Of a stretch of DNA of 64,000 nt, positions 1 to 10,477 are shown one piece after another; the stretch's first letter is position 1, and each line of letters begins with the position of its first letter. The notes under the pieces were generated by a model. It searched no databases, was not told where the DNA came from, and saw only the letters and a program-made list of their open reading frames with translations. The stretch covers positions 62,001-126,000 of the forward strand of contig NZ_JAGGKD010000007.1 in the NCBI RefSeq assembly GCF_017873415.1, given 5' to 3'. The position numbers and the translations under genes are program-made. Source of the DNA: Methanolobus bombayensis. Its GTDB lineage: Archaea > Halobacteriota > Methanosarcinia > Methanosarcinales > Methanosarcinaceae.

Positions 1-590
1 AGAAGTACATTGTGTTTTGAGATAGAAACAATTTTACTTAAGAATTGTGAATCCACGCCGCTTGATGTGCCCACTCTGTCAAGATCAAGGATTATGATGT
101 CATCCAGATCGTAGTCGTTGAGGAGCTCTACTATCTTAAGCGGATCGTCGGGCATTTCGGGGTCGTTGGTGAGTATCTTGCCGTGTTTCTTGTCGATACT
201 GACGCTTACCCTTCCGGGGTAGAGGGAGACAACCTCTTTTATTGTTTCAAGTGATGCGGTCTCGGTTCCGAGGATAACGGTCTGCACGATCTCCATTACG
301 TCTTCGGTTTCTGAGGGTAATGTTATGCCCGGGTCGAGCATTACTTTTGCTGATTCTGCAACGGCCTGTATGATGTCGAAGTTCTTTTCCCTCTTGCCGA
401 TTCTCTCAAGCAGGTTGAGGTCTGCGATGTAGACCTCTGCTGGCTTTGCGGTTTCCACGATTTTTACTGCATCTGATGTATTGCATATGTTACTTGAGAA
501 GTGAATGGGCTTGTATTCCCTACGATCACCGCCCTGTGCATGGACTATTGTCCGGTTGAATATATCGAGAACGAAGATGATACGAAACAT
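1..590 (-). CDS. HisA-like TIM-barrel protein (COG1411 type), 3' end cut by window edge
   Basis: The minus strand is open from an ATG at 590 to the window edge, giving 196 residues of a protein that resembles HisA/HisF (proFAR isomerase-related) barrels. Visible barrel-strand features are an N-terminal IIFVLDIFN, then AEVYIADLNL, VMLDPGI, VILGTE, VSVSIDKK and IIILDLDRVG near the cut end. COG1411 proteins occur widely in methanogens and their reaction is not established to my knowledge. The gene is divergent from mfnB, with 45 bp between the start codons, so a link to methanofuran or another cofactor pathway is possible but is only inference from position. Family assignment is fairly sure; function is unknown. 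Confidence 0.75.
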   Translation of the reverse strand, partial: MFRIIFVLDIFNRTIVHAQGGDRREYKPIHFSSNICNTSDAVKIVETAKPAEVYIADLNLLERIGKREKNFDIIQAVAESAKVMLDPGITLPSETEDVMEIVQTVILGTETASLETIKEVVSLYPGRVSVSIDKKHGKILTNDPEMPDDPLKIVELLNDYDLDDIIILDLDRVGTSSGVDSQFLSKIVSISKHNVL

Positions 591-635
591 ATATAATTGA
601 TACATCTGTCATGCTATAAAAAAGAGGTTAATACT

Positions 636-1334
636 ATGAAATTACTTATCAGTCCTATCAACCCTGAAGAGGCAATTGCAGCATACGAAGGTGGTGCTGA
701 CATTGTTGATGTGAAGAATCCTAAAGAAGGTTCACTTGGTGCAAACTTCCCGTGGATTATTAGCTCTGTGAAAGAGTCCATTAATGCCGGAAAACCAATA
801 AGCGCGACAATAGGTGATTTCAATTTCAAGCCGGGAACTGCATCCCTTGCGGCACTTGGTGCGGCAGTTGCAGGTGCAGATTATATCAAGGTCGGTCTTT
901 TTGATGTCCAGACCGAGGAACAGGCACTTGAAATGCTCACTAATATCACAAAGTCAGTAAAGAGCTACGATGCTGAGAAGAAGGTTGTTGCATCAGGTTA
1001 TTCTGACTATGAGCGTATCAATTCAATCAACCCACAGCTTCTTCCGGCTATCGGCGCAAAGGCAGGCGTTGATGTTGTGATGGTCGACACAGGTATCAAG
1101 GACGGCCGCTCAACCTTTGAGTTCATGGACGAGGAAGAGCTTACAAAGTTCACAACTGCTATCCGCAAGGAAGGACTTCTTTCCGCACTTGCCGGAACCC
1201 TCAAGTTCGAGGACCTCCCTGCACTCAGGCGCATCGACCCTGACATCATCGGTGTTCGCGGCATGGTCTGCGGCGGCGACAGGTCATCCGTCATTAAGGC
1301 AGAACTTGTCGAGAAGCTAAGGAATGAGATGTAA
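636..1334 (+). CDS. mfnB: (5-formylfuran-3-yl)methyl phosphate synthase MfnB
   Basis: This 232-residue protein matches MfnB (formerly UPF0264), which condenses two glyceraldehyde-3-phosphate molecules into the furan precursor of methanofuran, the C1 carrier of methanogenesis. The N-terminus MKLLISPINPEEAIAAYEGG and the barrel segments ADIVDVKNPKEGSLGANFPW, ADYIKVGLFD, VVMVDTGIKDGR and IIGVRGMVCGG are characteristic; the lysines in VDVKNP and YIKVGL are of the type that forms Schiff bases in this family. I chose the ATG at 636 because GAGGT lies eight bases upstream; an in-frame TTG at 597 would add a tail not typical of the family. Confidence 0.93.
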   Translation: MKLLISPINPEEAIAAYEGGADIVDVKNPKEGSLGANFPWIISSVKESINAGKPISATIGDFNFKPGTASLAALGAAVAGADYIKVGLFDVQTEEQALEMLTNITKSVKSYDAEKKVVASGYSDYERINSINPQLLPAIGAKAGVDVVMVDTGIKDGRSTFEFMDEEELTKFTTAIRKEGLLSALAGTLKFEDLPALRRIDPDIIGVRGMVCGGDRSSVIKAELVEKLRNEM

Positions 1335-1560
1335 CTTCGGTTACTTCTTATTTTTATACTATATTGTTTTAGTATTTTTTTGGTGCTTTTAATAATCTAT
1401 CCTGCCAATAAAATTAATAAAAGTCACTATTAGTTACCAAGAATCAATAAAACGAATAATCTAGAGATACGTTTTTATTTTCATTGCTAGGTATTATTAT
1501 TCTCGTTTTGAAGTTCTCATCGGTTTGATTTTGACTTGACGCACAAAAAAGTAAACATAA

Positions 1561-2226
1561 TCAAGAACATATCCGAGTAATTATTGTTTTTGCCCATTCT
1601 TCATTTTGTAGATGGCATTCAATGGCATAATTTCTAAACATTTCTTCTTTATTTCCATCATAATACTTGGTTGCAACAGATCTAACTTCTTCTTGTATGT
1701 TTCCTTTTTCTCTTTTCTTTAATTTTTTCTCAGAATAGCAATAATCCAATGTTAACCTTTCTAAACTATCTGGAATAGTATATATCTCAACATTAACATT
1801 GTACTGATTCTTTGGATGACTAATTGTAAAAACATTATTTTCCACGGCAATTCCAACTGTTCTCAAGTAGCTACTGCTAGATTTAAGTTCATCCAATGTT
1901 TTTTGAATGTTATCCATATGCTTTTCAAGGGGTCTATGGTCATCATCCACAACCACTATAATTGTAATATTTTCCGGATGCTTGCCAACCAGTTCTTTAA
2001 CAGCTCTTTTTAAATAGGTTCCAAAAACTCCTTCTCTTCCATCATCTCCAAGTATTATTAATGGATTATCTTCTTGTTCCATTATGTATCTTGAACACTT
2101 CCCGACTAATTCTTGAAACTTGGACAAATCTCTATGAACTTTACGTGGCTTCAATCCTTGTTTTTGTGATAGTTCATCAAAAAACCAGATATCATGTAGT
2201 CCTTCACATAAGATTGATTGTATCAT
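1561..2226 (-). CDS. TOPRIM-like putative nuclease, partner of adjacent OLD-like ATPase
   Basis: A 221-residue protein that I do not recognise by name. It carries what look like TOPRIM metal-binding motifs: an N-terminal strand with a glutamate (LCEG, E8), a GDDG at 60-63 and VVVDDDH with D94-D96. TOPRIM domains bind Mg2+ and cut or join DNA in OLD nucleases, primases and topoisomerases. It lies 23 bp downstream of the AAA ATPase on the same strand, so the two are probably one operon. Split ATPase plus TOPRIM pairs are known from anti-phage systems (PARIS AriA/AriB), whereas GajA and classical OLD carry both domains in one chain. Base composition is markedly AT-rich relative to the flanking core genes, which suggests transfer. 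TOPRIM assignment is by eye and moderately sure. Confidence 0.6.
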   Translation of the reverse strand: MIQSILCEGLHDIWFFDELSQKQGLKPRKVHRDLSKFQELVGKCSRYIMEQEDNPLIILGDDGREGVFGTYLKRAVKELVGKHPENITIIVVVDDDHRPLEKHMDNIQKTLDELKSSSSYLRTVGIAVENNVFTISHPKNQYNVNVEIYTIPDSLERLTLDYCYSEKKLKKREKGNIQEEVRSVATKYYDGNKEEMFRNYAIECHLQNEEWAKTIITRICS

Positions 2227-2249
2227 GGCCTGCCCTTCTCTGAAAAAAA

Positions 2250-3491
2250 TCAGAACCCTCTCAAATCTGTGTTAATTTCTTCAATCTCTTCTTTTGCATA
2301 TGTTCCATTTATAATTTCTCTTTCAATGAATCCATTGCTAAAACGGCTAAGTTTTACGATATTGATTTCATCCAATATATTGGACTTTTCAGCTGAATCT
2401 AATATATATTTTATCAGTTCCATACTGTGCGTCGAAAGAAATATTTGATGGTTTTTGGAATTGTCAACTATTTCCTTTGCAAAAACTCCCAAATAACCTG
2501 GATGCATTGAAATTTCAGGTTCTTCAAATAGTACTACTCCTTTCTCAATCAATGTAGTTATGAATGAATTAATTAGAAGGGAATTAAAACCATCTCCCAT
2601 TGATGAAAGTGGCAATGGTTCATCTATATCTTTCAAAAATACATATAAGCGTCCATCCTTTTCTCTAATATCTTCAAAATAATGAATTCTCTTTTTAAGA
2701 TACTCTATTACATCAATTACTTTTTTTGATTCGAATGCTTTGTTATATAATGCACCATCAGGACGACTAGATTTATTAATTAAAAAAGGTATTATAGAGT
2801 CCCTTTCTCCTTTGTCATCTATTACGTAAAATGATCTTTCCATTAATTTGAATGAACTATTTTCCGAGTATATTTCTGGATAAACAAACATTTTTTCAGA
2901 GTCTAGCAAACGTTGTTTAAGAAACTGGATTTCATTTTCCATATCTGAAGATATTTCTGTTAGGAGATTTAATAGCTTATTAAAATCATTTTCCGGTAAC
3001 TCTCTATTATCTCTCTCTTTAATTTCTATAAATTCAGATAATGTCTCTGTAAGTTTCCTATATGGGCTTCTTCTTGCTTCACTTGGTGCCCGGTATCTAA
3101 TTGGGGAAGCTCTTGAGTATGAAACAGAATCGTCATAATCCATGAATATATATTTTTCATTTTCTCCATTAGGAAGTCCACTTTCTGAATAATCTAGGTA
3201 TATTTTTCTATTTTCTTGCGTACTCAGAATTAATGAAATTTCAGGTCGAATTTTTTCTTCGTTGTTGTGGACTAAGTATCTGTAATCCTCATTACCAATT
3301 ATTTCAGTAAATTGATTATCAATAGAGTCTTTGTAGTTGTTTAATGAAGATAAGCCCATCCAAATAGATTCTAGTATTGATGATTTCCCTGTATTATTAG
3401 GACCAACTATAATATTTATTGAATTACATGATAGTGACATTTCACTAAATCCTTTGTAATTCTTGATATTAACTTCATCTATAAATTTCAT
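2250..3491 (-). CDS. OLD-family-like AAA (SMC/ABC-type) ATPase without TOPRIM domain
   Basis: This 413-residue protein starts like OLD/RecF-type ATPases (MKFIDEVNIKNYKGF), with a Walker A GPNNTGKSS at 30-38, an ABC-like signature region SSMGDGFNSLL, a Walker B VVLFEEPEISMHPG and an H-loop FLSTHSMELI. It ends soon after the ATPase core, so the TOPRIM domain normally fused in OLD or GajA is missing and is replaced by the separate downstream gene. The ATG at 3491 is preferred over an upstream start (3614) because AAAGGAA precedes it and the family begins at this point. The AT-rich composition and position between core genes suggest an acquired island. Defence is inferred, not shown. Confidence 0.75.
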   Translation of the reverse strand: MKFIDEVNIKNYKGFSEMSLSCNSINIIVGPNNTGKSSILESIWMGLSSLNNYKDSIDNQFTEIIGNEDYRYLVHNNEEKIRPEISLILSTQENRKIYLDYSESGLPNGENEKYIFMDYDDSVSYSRASPIRYRAPSEARRSPYRKLTETLSEFIEIKERDNRELPENDFNKLLNLLTEISSDMENEIQFLKQRLLDSEKMFVYPEIYSENSSFKLMERSFYVIDDKGERDSIIPFLINKSSRPDGALYNKAFESKKVIDVIEYLKKRIHYFEDIREKDGRLYVFLKDIDEPLPLSSMGDGFNSLLINSFITTLIEKGVVLFEEPEISMHPGYLGVFAKEIVDNSKNHQIFLSTHSMELIKYILDSAEKSNILDEINIVKLSRFSNGFIEREIINGTYAKEEIEEINTDLRGF

Positions 3492-3898
3492 GTATATTTT
3501 TTCCTTTATTTTGGATGCTACAAGCTTATTTGTACATTTTTGAACTTCAACCGTATTTACAATATGCACAATCGGTTTAAAAGTTAACCATTGTTTGCTA
3601 TCGCAACCATTCATATATATCTATCTTTTTCTATATTTATATTGTATGTGATATTTATTTAGTACTAATTATAATTAGTGCGTTAATTTTCGTAAAAAAG
3701 CTTTACTCTTTTTATTTTTATTAATATATTTTGAAACACTTGATTGATTAAATATCAATATACGTACCGCAAACACCTAAATATCTCATCTGTTACTCCT
3801 CCCAAAACCCCAGAAACGTTAAATCATACTTCTGCTGAATATATTATTGATGATGACCGTCGATACCGTATTCAAAAACAGTCCTGTGGTGATATGGC
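3492..3898. other. Intergenic region between defence-like pair and cdc48
   Basis: There is no convincing gene in these 407 bp. The left part is very AT-rich with several TATA-like stretches (for example around 3625-3660) suited to a minus-strand promoter for the ATPase-TOPRIM pair. The right part contains a TATA-like CCTAAATATC at about 3775-3785 that could serve cdc48. Confidence 0.5.
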
Positions 3899-6130
3899 TT
3901 GACAGATGAAATAACTGTAAAAGTAGGTCAGGCTTATCCAAGAGATGCAGGCAGGGGAATTGCCAGGCTCGATAAGACTCTCATGCAAAAGATCGGTGCC
4001 ATAAGTGGCGATATAATCGAGATCAAGAGCAAGGAGAAATGCTATGCAATAGTCTGGCCGGGTTATCTTGAAGATGCAGGCAAGGACCTTGTACGCATAG
4101 ACGGTAACCTGCGTAATAATGCCAAAGTTGGTATCGATGATTCAGTGACACTCAAAAAAGTGCAGGTCGTTGAAGCAGAATCATTAACACTTGCTCCAAC
4201 AAGGGAAACTCATCTTGTAGGTGGAGCACGTTTCATACTCAGGATACTGGAAGGCCGTCCGGTTGCAAAGGGACAGAGCATCCGTGTCGAGACAGTGAAC
4301 AATCCTATCTCTTTTGTAGTACTCGCCACCAAGCCATCAGGTCCGGTGGTAGTGACCCGCAACACCCGGATAAATCTGCGTGAGAAGGCCGCCATAGCAG
4401 AAACAGCTGCAGGTCAGGTCACGTATGAGGATATCGGAGGTCTGCGGCGTGAACTCGGACTTGTGCGTGAGATGATAGAACTACCTCTGAAGCACCCGGA
4501 ACTATTCAACAAACTGGGCATCGACCCTCCAAAAGGGGTCTTGCTCTTCGGACCCCCGGGAACCGGAAAAACCCTGATAGCAAGGGCTGTTGCCAGTGAG
4601 ACCGATGCCAATTTCATATCCGTCAGCGGACCTGAGATAGTTTCCAAATACTACGGTGAAAGCGAACAGAAGCTCCGTGAGATATTCGAGGAAGCCCAGC
4701 GTAATGCACCCACCATCATTTTCGTTGACGAGATAGATTCCATTGCTCCCAAACGTGATGAGGTAGTCGGGGAAATGGAACGCAGGGTAGTTGCTCAATT
4801 ACTTTCACTCATGGATGGTCTGGCTTCCAGAGGCAAGGTCATAGTCATAGCCGCCACCAACCGTCCCAATTCCATTGATGAAGCTCTTCGCCGTGGAGGA
4901 AGATTCGACCGTGAGATAGAGGTCGGTATTCCTGATTATGACGGAAGGCTGCAAATCCTCTACGTTCACACAAGAGGAATGCCACTTGAAAATGACCTCG
5001 AGCTAAAGGAAATAGCAGCAGTAACGCACGGTTTTGTAGGTGCTGACCTCTCATCTCTTTGTAAAGAGGCTGCAATGCACGCCCTCAGGAGATTACTCCC
5101 TGAACTTAAGATCGATGACGTTGAAGACGAAATCCCGCCGGAGTTCATGGAAAAGCTGGAAGTCACCAGAAAGGACTTTGATGAAGCCCTGAAGAATATC
5201 GAGCCTTCGGCCATGCGTGAGGTTTTCGTGGAAGTACCGCAGGTAAGCTGGGATGATATAGGTGGTCTCGAAGGAGCAAAACAGGAACTTGCAGAAGCAG
5301 TTGAATGGCCTCTGAAATATCCTTCCCTTTTTGAAACCGTGAACACCAAACCGCCAAGAGGAATCATGCTCTTTGGTCCACCGGGAACCGGAAAGACCAT
5401 GCTTGCCAAAGCTGTTGCAACAGAAAGTGAGGCAAACTTCATCAGCATTAAGGGACCGGAACTTCTCAGCCGCTACGTTGGAGAATCCGAAAGAGCCGTG
5501 CGTGAGACTTTCCGCAAGGCAAGGCAGGCAGCACCAACCATAGTATTCTTCGATGAAATAGATTCCATGGCATCAGAACGTGGTTCAAGCGTAGATGCCC
5601 ACGCAACAGAGCGTGTTGTAAGCCAGATTCTCACCGAGATAGATGGCGTTGAGGAACTCAAGGATGTGGTGATAGTCGCAGCTACTAACCGTCCTGATAT
5701 TGTAGACCCGGCACTCTTGCGCCCGGGAAGATTCGACCGCCTGATCTACGTCCGTCCTCCTGACAAACAGGGCCGTGAAAAGATATTCAATATCCATCTT
5801 GCCGACAAGCCACTGGCAAAAGATGTGAACGTTGATGAACTTGCAGAGATGACCGAAGGCTATGTTGGTGCTGATCTTGAATCCATCTGTCGTGAAGCTT
5901 CAATGCTGGCCCTGCGAGAAGTGATAACTCCGGGTCTCAGTCAGGAAGAAGCTCTTAAAAAAGCAGAAGGAATCAAGATTACTTATGATCACTTCCTCAA
6001 AGCCAAAAGCCGTGTGAAACCAACAACATCACGCAGTGCCATGAATTTCTACGAGCAGGCTGCTGAATCATTTGCAATGTACGCGGCTAACGAGGAAGAA
6101 CAGGATATTGATGAAAGGGCGTATCAATAA
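3899..6130 (+). CDS. Cdc48/VAT-type AAA+ ATPase
   Basis: A 743-residue hexameric unfoldase of the Cdc48/p97/VAT family, which extracts and unfolds proteins, often for the archaeal proteasome. An N-terminal double-psi-barrel and clam domain (about 1-180) is followed by D1 with Walker A GPPGTGKT at 218-225 and Walker [10 protein letters not shown], then D2 with a second GPPGTGKT at 493-500 and IVFFDEIDS. Arginine-finger regions ([22 protein letters not shown]) are intact. The C-terminal tail is short and acidic, ending DERAYQ; the usual C-terminal HbYX proteasome motif is not evident. The start is a TTG at 3899 with GGTGAT just upstream. It stands alone, converging with the chemoreceptor gene. 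Confidence 0.95.
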   Translation: MTDEITVKVGQAYPRDAGRGIARLDKTLMQKIGAISGDIIEIKSKEKCYAIVWPGYLEDAGKDLVRIDGNLRNNAKVGIDDSVTLKKVQVVEAESLTLAPTRETHLVGGARFILRILEGRPVAKGQSIRVETVNNPISFVVLATKPSGPVVVTRNTRINLREKAAIAETAAGQVTYEDIGGLRRELGLVREMIELPLKHPELFNKLGIDPPKGVLLFGPPGTGKTLIARAVASETDANFISVSGPEIVSKYYGESEQKLREIFEEAQRNAPTIIFVDEIDSIAPKRDEVVGEMERRVVAQLLSLMDGLASRGKVIVIAATNRPNSIDEALRRGGRFDREIEVGIPDYDGRLQILYVHTRGMPLENDLELKEIAAVTHGFVGADLSSLCKEAAMHALRRLLPELKIDDVEDEIPPEFMEKLEVTRKDFDEALKNIEPSAMREVFVEVPQVSWDDIGGLEGAKQELAEAVEWPLKYPSLFETVNTKPPRGIMLFGPPGTGKTMLAKAVATESEANFISIKGPELLSRYVGESERAVRETFRKARQAAPTIVFFDEIDSMASERGSSVDAHATERVVSQILTEIDGVEELKDVVIVAATNRPDIVDPALLRPGRFDRLIYVRPPDKQGREKIFNIHLADKPLAKDVNVDELAEMTEGYVGADLESICREASMLALREVITPGLSQEEALKKAEGIKITYDHFLKAKSRVKPTTSRSAMNFYEQAAESFAMYAANEEEQDIDERAYQ

Positions 6131-6183
6131 GTAATCAATAAGAAAAAAGCTATATTCATTTATAATATCAAAAAACGAAAAAG

Positions 6184-6213
6184 AGGGACAATCAGAGTCC
6201 CTTCTTTTTTCCT
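6184..6213 (+). terminator. Hairpin terminator after cdc48, overlapping the chemoreceptor stop
   Basis: AGGGAC and GTCCCT form a 6-bp stem with a 7-nt loop, followed by TCTTTTTT. The hairpin contains the stop codon of the convergent chemoreceptor gene, so it may serve both strands weakly; the T tract favours the plus strand. Confidence 0.5.
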
Positions 6214-8336
6214 TCTAATTTTGGTGCATCTTCATGCATCACATTTTCTTCGCTGGCAAGTACGAACTTGCTGACCATTTCCTGCATAGTAACTGCCATA
6301 CCTGCAAGTTCCTGTGAGCTCTGGGCCAGCTCGTGCATGGAAGCATTCTGCTGTTCCACAGATGCGGATGTCTGCTCGGTTCCTGCTGCTGTCTCCTGGG
6401 ATATGGATGTAACATCCTCAATAGAAGCAGTTATCTCCTCAATGCTGGCAGATTGTTCCTGTGCAGCAGCGGCAATGTTCTGGACCATTTCAGAAACCTT
6501 GATGGAACCTTCAACAATCTCCCTCATGGCATTGACAGTTTCATCAAGTGCAACCACACCATCATGGACAGTGGTGTTTCCTTTTTCAACTGAATCAACA
6601 ACAACATTAGTTTCAACCTGGATCTCATTGATAAGTTCGGATATCTGGTTTGCTGCACTTCCTGATTCTTCCGCAAGCTTACGGACCTCATCAGCCACAA
6701 CAGCAAATCCTTTGCCGTGCTCTCCTGCTCTTGCAGCTTCAATTGCGGCATTAAGAGCAAGAAGGTTTGTCTGGTCTGCAATATTGGTAATAAGGTTAAC
6801 AATCTCGCCTATCATCTTGGATTTTGATTCAAGCCCCTTGATAGCATCAACAGATTCCATAGAACTCTTCTGGATCTCTTCCATCTGTCTCATCAGTTCT
6901 TCAGACCTGTTTCCAACATCCTTTGTCTTATCACTGGATTCAGTTGCGATCTCAGCAGATACCTGCGCATTTGTGGCAATATCCTGTACATTCTGGGACA
7001 TATCGTTCATTGCGCGTGAAATGTCATCAGTTTTAGCTGACTGTTCGTTTGCTCCTGTGGCAATATCTGTTATTGTCTTTGAAACGTCTTCTGATGTAGC
7101 AGTGACCTCTTCAATTGCAGCAGACATCTGTTCGGAAGTGCTTGCAATGATATTTGAGTTCTTGCTGATGTCAGTGATAATATTGTTCATAGTATGCATG
7201 ATCTCATTGAGTCCCCTTGGTATCGCCTCGAAGTCGATACCTACATTAGTCTCTGCTTTTCTGTCAATCTTTCCTTCAAGCGCGTCGTCTGATATCTTTT
7301 TAAAGTCATCGACGATATTCTCTATAGGTTTTGTGATCGAGCGTGCGATCAGGTAGGCTATTACTGCCATTGCAAAAATTGCAATAATAGAGATCACGAT
7401 AAGTTGGTTTCTAAGTTCCATGGCACCTGCAAGCATTTCTTCTTCAGGCACTGTAAGGACGAATGCAAAATCAGCAGTCTCAACAGGATTGTATACCATT
7501 ACAACATCTTTTCCGGTTGTAGGGTCTGTTACCGCAATATGCCCGCTAATTCCTTTTTCGATGTCCTCTGCCATTTTATCTATTTCAGGGTTATTAAGGT
7601 CTGCAAGGGTCTTGCTACCGATCCAATTTTTCTCTGTCGGATGTGACATAAATAAACCTGTATTACTGACCATGAATGCATAGCCGGTATCAAAGATGCT
7701 GACTTTTGAAACCTCATCATCAATGTAGTCTAGGGAAACGTCAACACCCGCAATCCCCACGAAATTCCCATCTTTGATTATTGGAGAAACGTAGCTTATC
7801 ATCATAACTCCGTCATACATGAAAGGCTCAAGTATGACATCCTGCTTCAGGGTTTTAGGAAGCTGATAATATTCATCTGTTTCGTAACCTGCAAGCGGAT
7901 CAAGAGCAACAGAACCACCGATTCTGCTCCAGTAAGGAATAAATCTTCCAGTAGGGTCATGTCCCTGATCATTTACATAGTCAGAATCTTTTCCGTCAAA
8001 AGCATCAGCTTCATATGCAACATACGTACCCAGAAGCCCCTGATTTTCTTCCAGCAGCTTCTTCAGAATGGAATTAACTTCATTTCTGTTGCCTGTATCA
8101 TAGTTCTCCATGGTTGTAGCCATGGTTTGAGCCAGCATCTGGTTGGATCGCATATCACTATCGTAATAGTATGCATAGCTTCTGGCAACGCTTTCAGCCT
8201 CAGAGAAGGCCATTGTTGTTTCCTGTTCCGTGACCTTATCAACAATCACATAGGTGCTAATGGTCATCAATATAATGACACTGGTAACAATGTATAAAAG
8301 AAGTTTATTTCTTATATTCATTTTTTTAAAATCCAT
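6192..8336 (-). CDS. Methyl-accepting chemotaxis protein with dCache sensor
   Basis: A 714-residue transmembrane chemoreceptor. A first membrane helix (about 10-30) is followed by a large extracellular double-Cache-like domain (motifs [41 protein letters not shown]), a second helix near residues 310-335, a HAMP region, and a long coiled-coil signalling domain. The conserved hairpin tip reads [20 protein letters not shown] and continues into the [18 protein letters not shown] block. Several glutamine/glutamate pairs could be methylation sites. The second of three clustered ATGs (8336) fits the AAGGA motif best. No che or archaellum genes are in the window, so its kinase partner is elsewhere. 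The ligand is unknown; dCache domains usually bind small metabolites. Confidence 0.93.
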   Translation of the reverse strand: MDFKKMNIRNKLLLYIVTSVIILMTISTYVIVDKVTEQETTMAFSEAESVARSYAYYYDSDMRSNQMLAQTMATTMENYDTGNRNEVNSILKKLLEENQGLLGTYVAYEADAFDGKDSDYVNDQGHDPTGRFIPYWSRIGGSVALDPLAGYETDEYYQLPKTLKQDVILEPFMYDGVMMISYVSPIIKDGNFVGIAGVDVSLDYIDDEVSKVSIFDTGYAFMVSNTGLFMSHPTEKNWIGSKTLADLNNPEIDKMAEDIEKGISGHIAVTDPTTGKDVVMVYNPVETADFAFVLTVPEEEMLAGAMELRNQLIVISIIAIFAMAVIAYLIARSITKPIENIVDDFKKISDDALEGKIDRKAETNVGIDFEAIPRGLNEIMHTMNNIITDISKNSNIIASTSEQMSAAIEEVTATSEDVSKTITDIATGANEQSAKTDDISRAMNDMSQNVQDIATNAQVSAEIATESSDKTKDVGNRSEELMRQMEEIQKSSMESVDAIKGLESKSKMIGEIVNLITNIADQTNLLALNAAIEAARAGEHGKGFAVVADEVRKLAEESGSAANQISELINEIQVETNVVVDSVEKGNTTVHDGVVALDETVNAMREIVEGSIKVSEMVQNIAAAAQEQSASIEEITASIEDVTSISQETAAGTEQTSASVEQQNASMHELAQSSQELAGMAVTMQEMVSKFVLASEENVMHEDAPKLEGKKKGL

Positions 8337-8894
8337 ATTCATTCCTTTTTTAGCTTTTTGAACAGTGCAACACCGTCACACAAAGTATAAATAATGATTT
8401 TTAAATATATAAGTCATACTATATATTTTGCATATATTATGTACGTCTGTCGATGCTTTTTTATATGACATCTTTTTATTGCAAGCCACAACATATATAT
8501 GTAAGTTTTATTTTTTGAACAATTAGTTTTAGTTGCATAGTTTCTATAATTGAAAATAAACTTTTTTAGTTTTAATGCACAATATCTATATGTTTTTAAG
8601 AATTAACTGCACACTAAGAAAATAGTGGAAAAGCTTGCCAACTATTTTTGAATGGTATTTTCAGAATTGATTTAATTTCTATTCAGTAAACTCTAGTGTC
8701 TAATATAATATATTATTTATATTATTCACTTAAAAACAACATGTATTTAATAATTTCGTCAAAATCAGTGTAAAATATTTTATATAAATTTTGTTCATAA
8801 ATGTGTAAATGACTACCAAAAATCCTTTAACCATACTGCACACAATATTATGTACAGATGTCTCATGACATCTGGTACAAATGAAGGTAATTCC
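8337..8894. other. AT-rich intergenic region
   Basis: No gene is supported here. The stretch is extremely AT-rich with many TATATA-like runs. The part near 8400-8425 could hold the minus-strand promoter of the chemoreceptor, and the right end carries the promoter and Shine-Dalgarno (AAGGT) for the RNase P homologue. Confidence 0.5.
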
Positions 8895-9596
8895 ATGCTA
8901 AGACAGCGTTTTGTTCTTGATACAACTGCATTGACCGATCTCCAGGTAAGAGAAAAACTGGAAATGGATGGTATGTGTGATGGTATAAGGGAAGTTCTCG
9001 ACCTTATAGCCAGTTCAAGGTTAAATCTTGGTATAAGTTGCTACGTGCCTTTTCCCTCTGTCTATAAGGAGTTACATGAGTTTGCCCAGAATAATGGCTG
9101 TGATAGTGAAGTCATAGCAAAGATAGATACATGGCTTGTAAAAAAGGCTCCGGACCGTTATAATGTGCAGATCCCATCCAAAGTTTTCCATGAGTATGTT
9201 TCACACATGCGGGAACGCATCAATAAAGGAATGGTTATTGCCGAAGAGACGATATGGGATGCTTCTACCGAATGTCTTCTTACTGAATCAAAGGCAAATA
9301 ACAGGAAGGATATCAGTTCTGATATTGAAAGAAGGGTTATTGGCGGGCACATCGGGAAGTTCAGGAACAAATACCGCTCAGCTCTTCGTTACGGTATTCT
9401 TGACAGTGCTCCTGACATAGATGTGCTGATACTTGCAAAGGAACTGGATGCTGCAGTAGTGGCAAGTGATTTCGGAATTCAGAAATGGGCTGAGGAACTT
9501 GGAGTAAGATTCGTACCTGCTCACACTTTCCCCATGATATTGCAGGAATACCTGAAACATTCTGATAATGTAAAAAAGCCAGATTCTGAAAAATAA
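8895..9596 (+). CDS. HARP-type RNA-free ribonuclease P homologue (PIN domain; former 'RNA ligase partner')
   Basis: This 233-residue protein matches the family once called RNA ligase partner (UPF0278), now known as HARP, homologues of the minimal Aquifex protein-only RNase P that cleaves tRNA 5' leaders. PIN-type acidic positions are visible in [10 protein letters not shown] near the N-terminus and in [19 protein letters not shown] near the C-terminus; an inserted helical region lies between. I set the start at 8895 because [15 protein letters not shown] is the family N-terminus and AAGGT lies upstream. Archaea with HARP usually also have RNA-based RNase P, so its role in the cell is uncertain. 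The gene stands alone and converges with the prenyltransferase gene. Confidence 0.9.
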   Translation: MLRQRFVLDTTALTDLQVREKLEMDGMCDGIREVLDLIASSRLNLGISCYVPFPSVYKELHEFAQNNGCDSEVIAKIDTWLVKKAPDRYNVQIPSKVFHEYVSHMRERINKGMVIAEETIWDASTECLLTESKANNRKDISSDIERRVIGGHIGKFRNKYRSALRYGILDSAPDIDVLILAKELDAAVVASDFGIQKWAEELGVRFVPAHTFPMILQEYLKHSDNVKKPDSEK

Positions 9597-9609
9597 TGCT
9601 AAACCTTTT

Positions 9610-10470
9610 TTATGCTCCGGCAATGAATGAAATAAGAGCAAATGCCATTGCCAGCTTAAACATTTTTGAGGAACGTGCAGGTTCGTTCTTCCCGAGTATC
9701 TCATAAACAGCAACTGCAAAGAGAATGTCCGCAACAGTTACCAGTATCAGATAGCGGATTGTCATCAGTTCCTGTATGTATGGCAGTGGACTTGCCAGAA
9801 CTGCAACAAGTCCTATTAGTGATGCTAAGTATGCTGCCTTTTTAGGGCCGATAACTATAGGAAGTGTTTTTGCTCCGTCTTCCCTGTCGCCTTCAATATC
9901 TTCTATATCCTTGACTATCTCACGGGCAATTGTTGCCATGGTTGACAGTAAAAAAAGTACAAATACTCCGTTAATCCCTCCATGCTCAAAAAAAACAGCT
10001 CCTCCAAAAAGGAAAGTTGAGCCTGTAAGATAACCTACGGCAATATTTCCAAAGAGTGCTGTTCTTTTAAGTGTACTAGCGTAATATATGAGCAGCAGTG
10101 AGTTTACCAGAGCAATGGCTCCGCATATTATGTTGATGGATGCTGCAATTATGGTTCCTGCAGCAAAAAGTGCAAGTGAGAAATATAGTGCTGTTTTCAG
10201 ACTTATCTTCCCGGAAGGGATTGGTCTTTCAGGTTTGTTTATCCTGTCTATCTCAATATCAAAATAGTCGTTAATGGCGTTTCCTGCACCCGTAACAAAG
10301 AATACTACAAGGAACACCTTTAATGAATCAAAAACCGGAAACGTAATGATATCAGAATCTGATGGAATATTGGCTGAAACTATATTATATGCAATAAAAA
10401 CTCCTACAAGGGCGGCAATAGCTGCCATAAGGCAGTTGCCTGAACGCATAAGTTTCAGATATGTCTGCAT
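9610..10470 (-). CDS. Digeranylgeranylglyceryl phosphate synthase (UbiA family)
   Basis: A 286-residue integral membrane prenyltransferase that attaches the second geranylgeranyl chain to geranylgeranylglyceryl phosphate, a key step in archaeal ether-lipid synthesis. The two aspartate-rich Mg-diphosphate motifs are present: [20 protein letters not shown] and [17 protein letters not shown]. About eight hydrophobic segments follow the UbiA pattern and the length is normal. It starts 7 bp after the nadA stop on the same strand, so nadX-nadA and this gene probably form one transcript. The ATG at 10470 begins the expected MQTYLKLMR sequence. Confidence 0.92.
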   Translation of the reverse strand: MQTYLKLMRSGNCLMAAIAALVGVFIAYNIVSANIPSDSDIITFPVFDSLKVFLVVFFVTGAGNAINDYFDIEIDRINKPERPIPSGKISLKTALYFSLALFAAGTIIAASINIICGAIALVNSLLLIYYASTLKRTALFGNIAVGYLTGSTFLFGGAVFFEHGGINGVFVLFLLSTMATIAREIVKDIEDIEGDREDGAKTLPIVIGPKKAAYLASLIGLVAVLASPLPYIQELMTIRYLILVTVADILFAVAVYEILGKNEPARSSKMFKLAMAFALISFIAGA

Positions 10471-10477
10471 TTAGAGC

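Noticed and set aside
1561-3491. Gabija system
   Set aside because: GajA has ATPase and TOPRIM in one protein and is paired with a UvrD-like helicase GajB; here the domains are on separate genes and no helicase is present.
4966-5448. Minus-strand open frame of 160 codons inside cdc48
   Set aside because: It lies entirely opposite the conserved AAA domains and has no family pattern.
6268-7356. Long plus-strand open frame of 362 codons opposite the chemoreceptor
   Set aside because: It is a shadow of the chemoreceptor coiled coil; the translation is serine- and isoleucine-rich, without domains or a ribosome site.
9378-9734. Minus-strand open frame of 118 codons across the RNase P homologue and prenyltransferase ends
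   Set aside because: It overlaps the 3' ends of two well-supported genes and shows no coherent motif.
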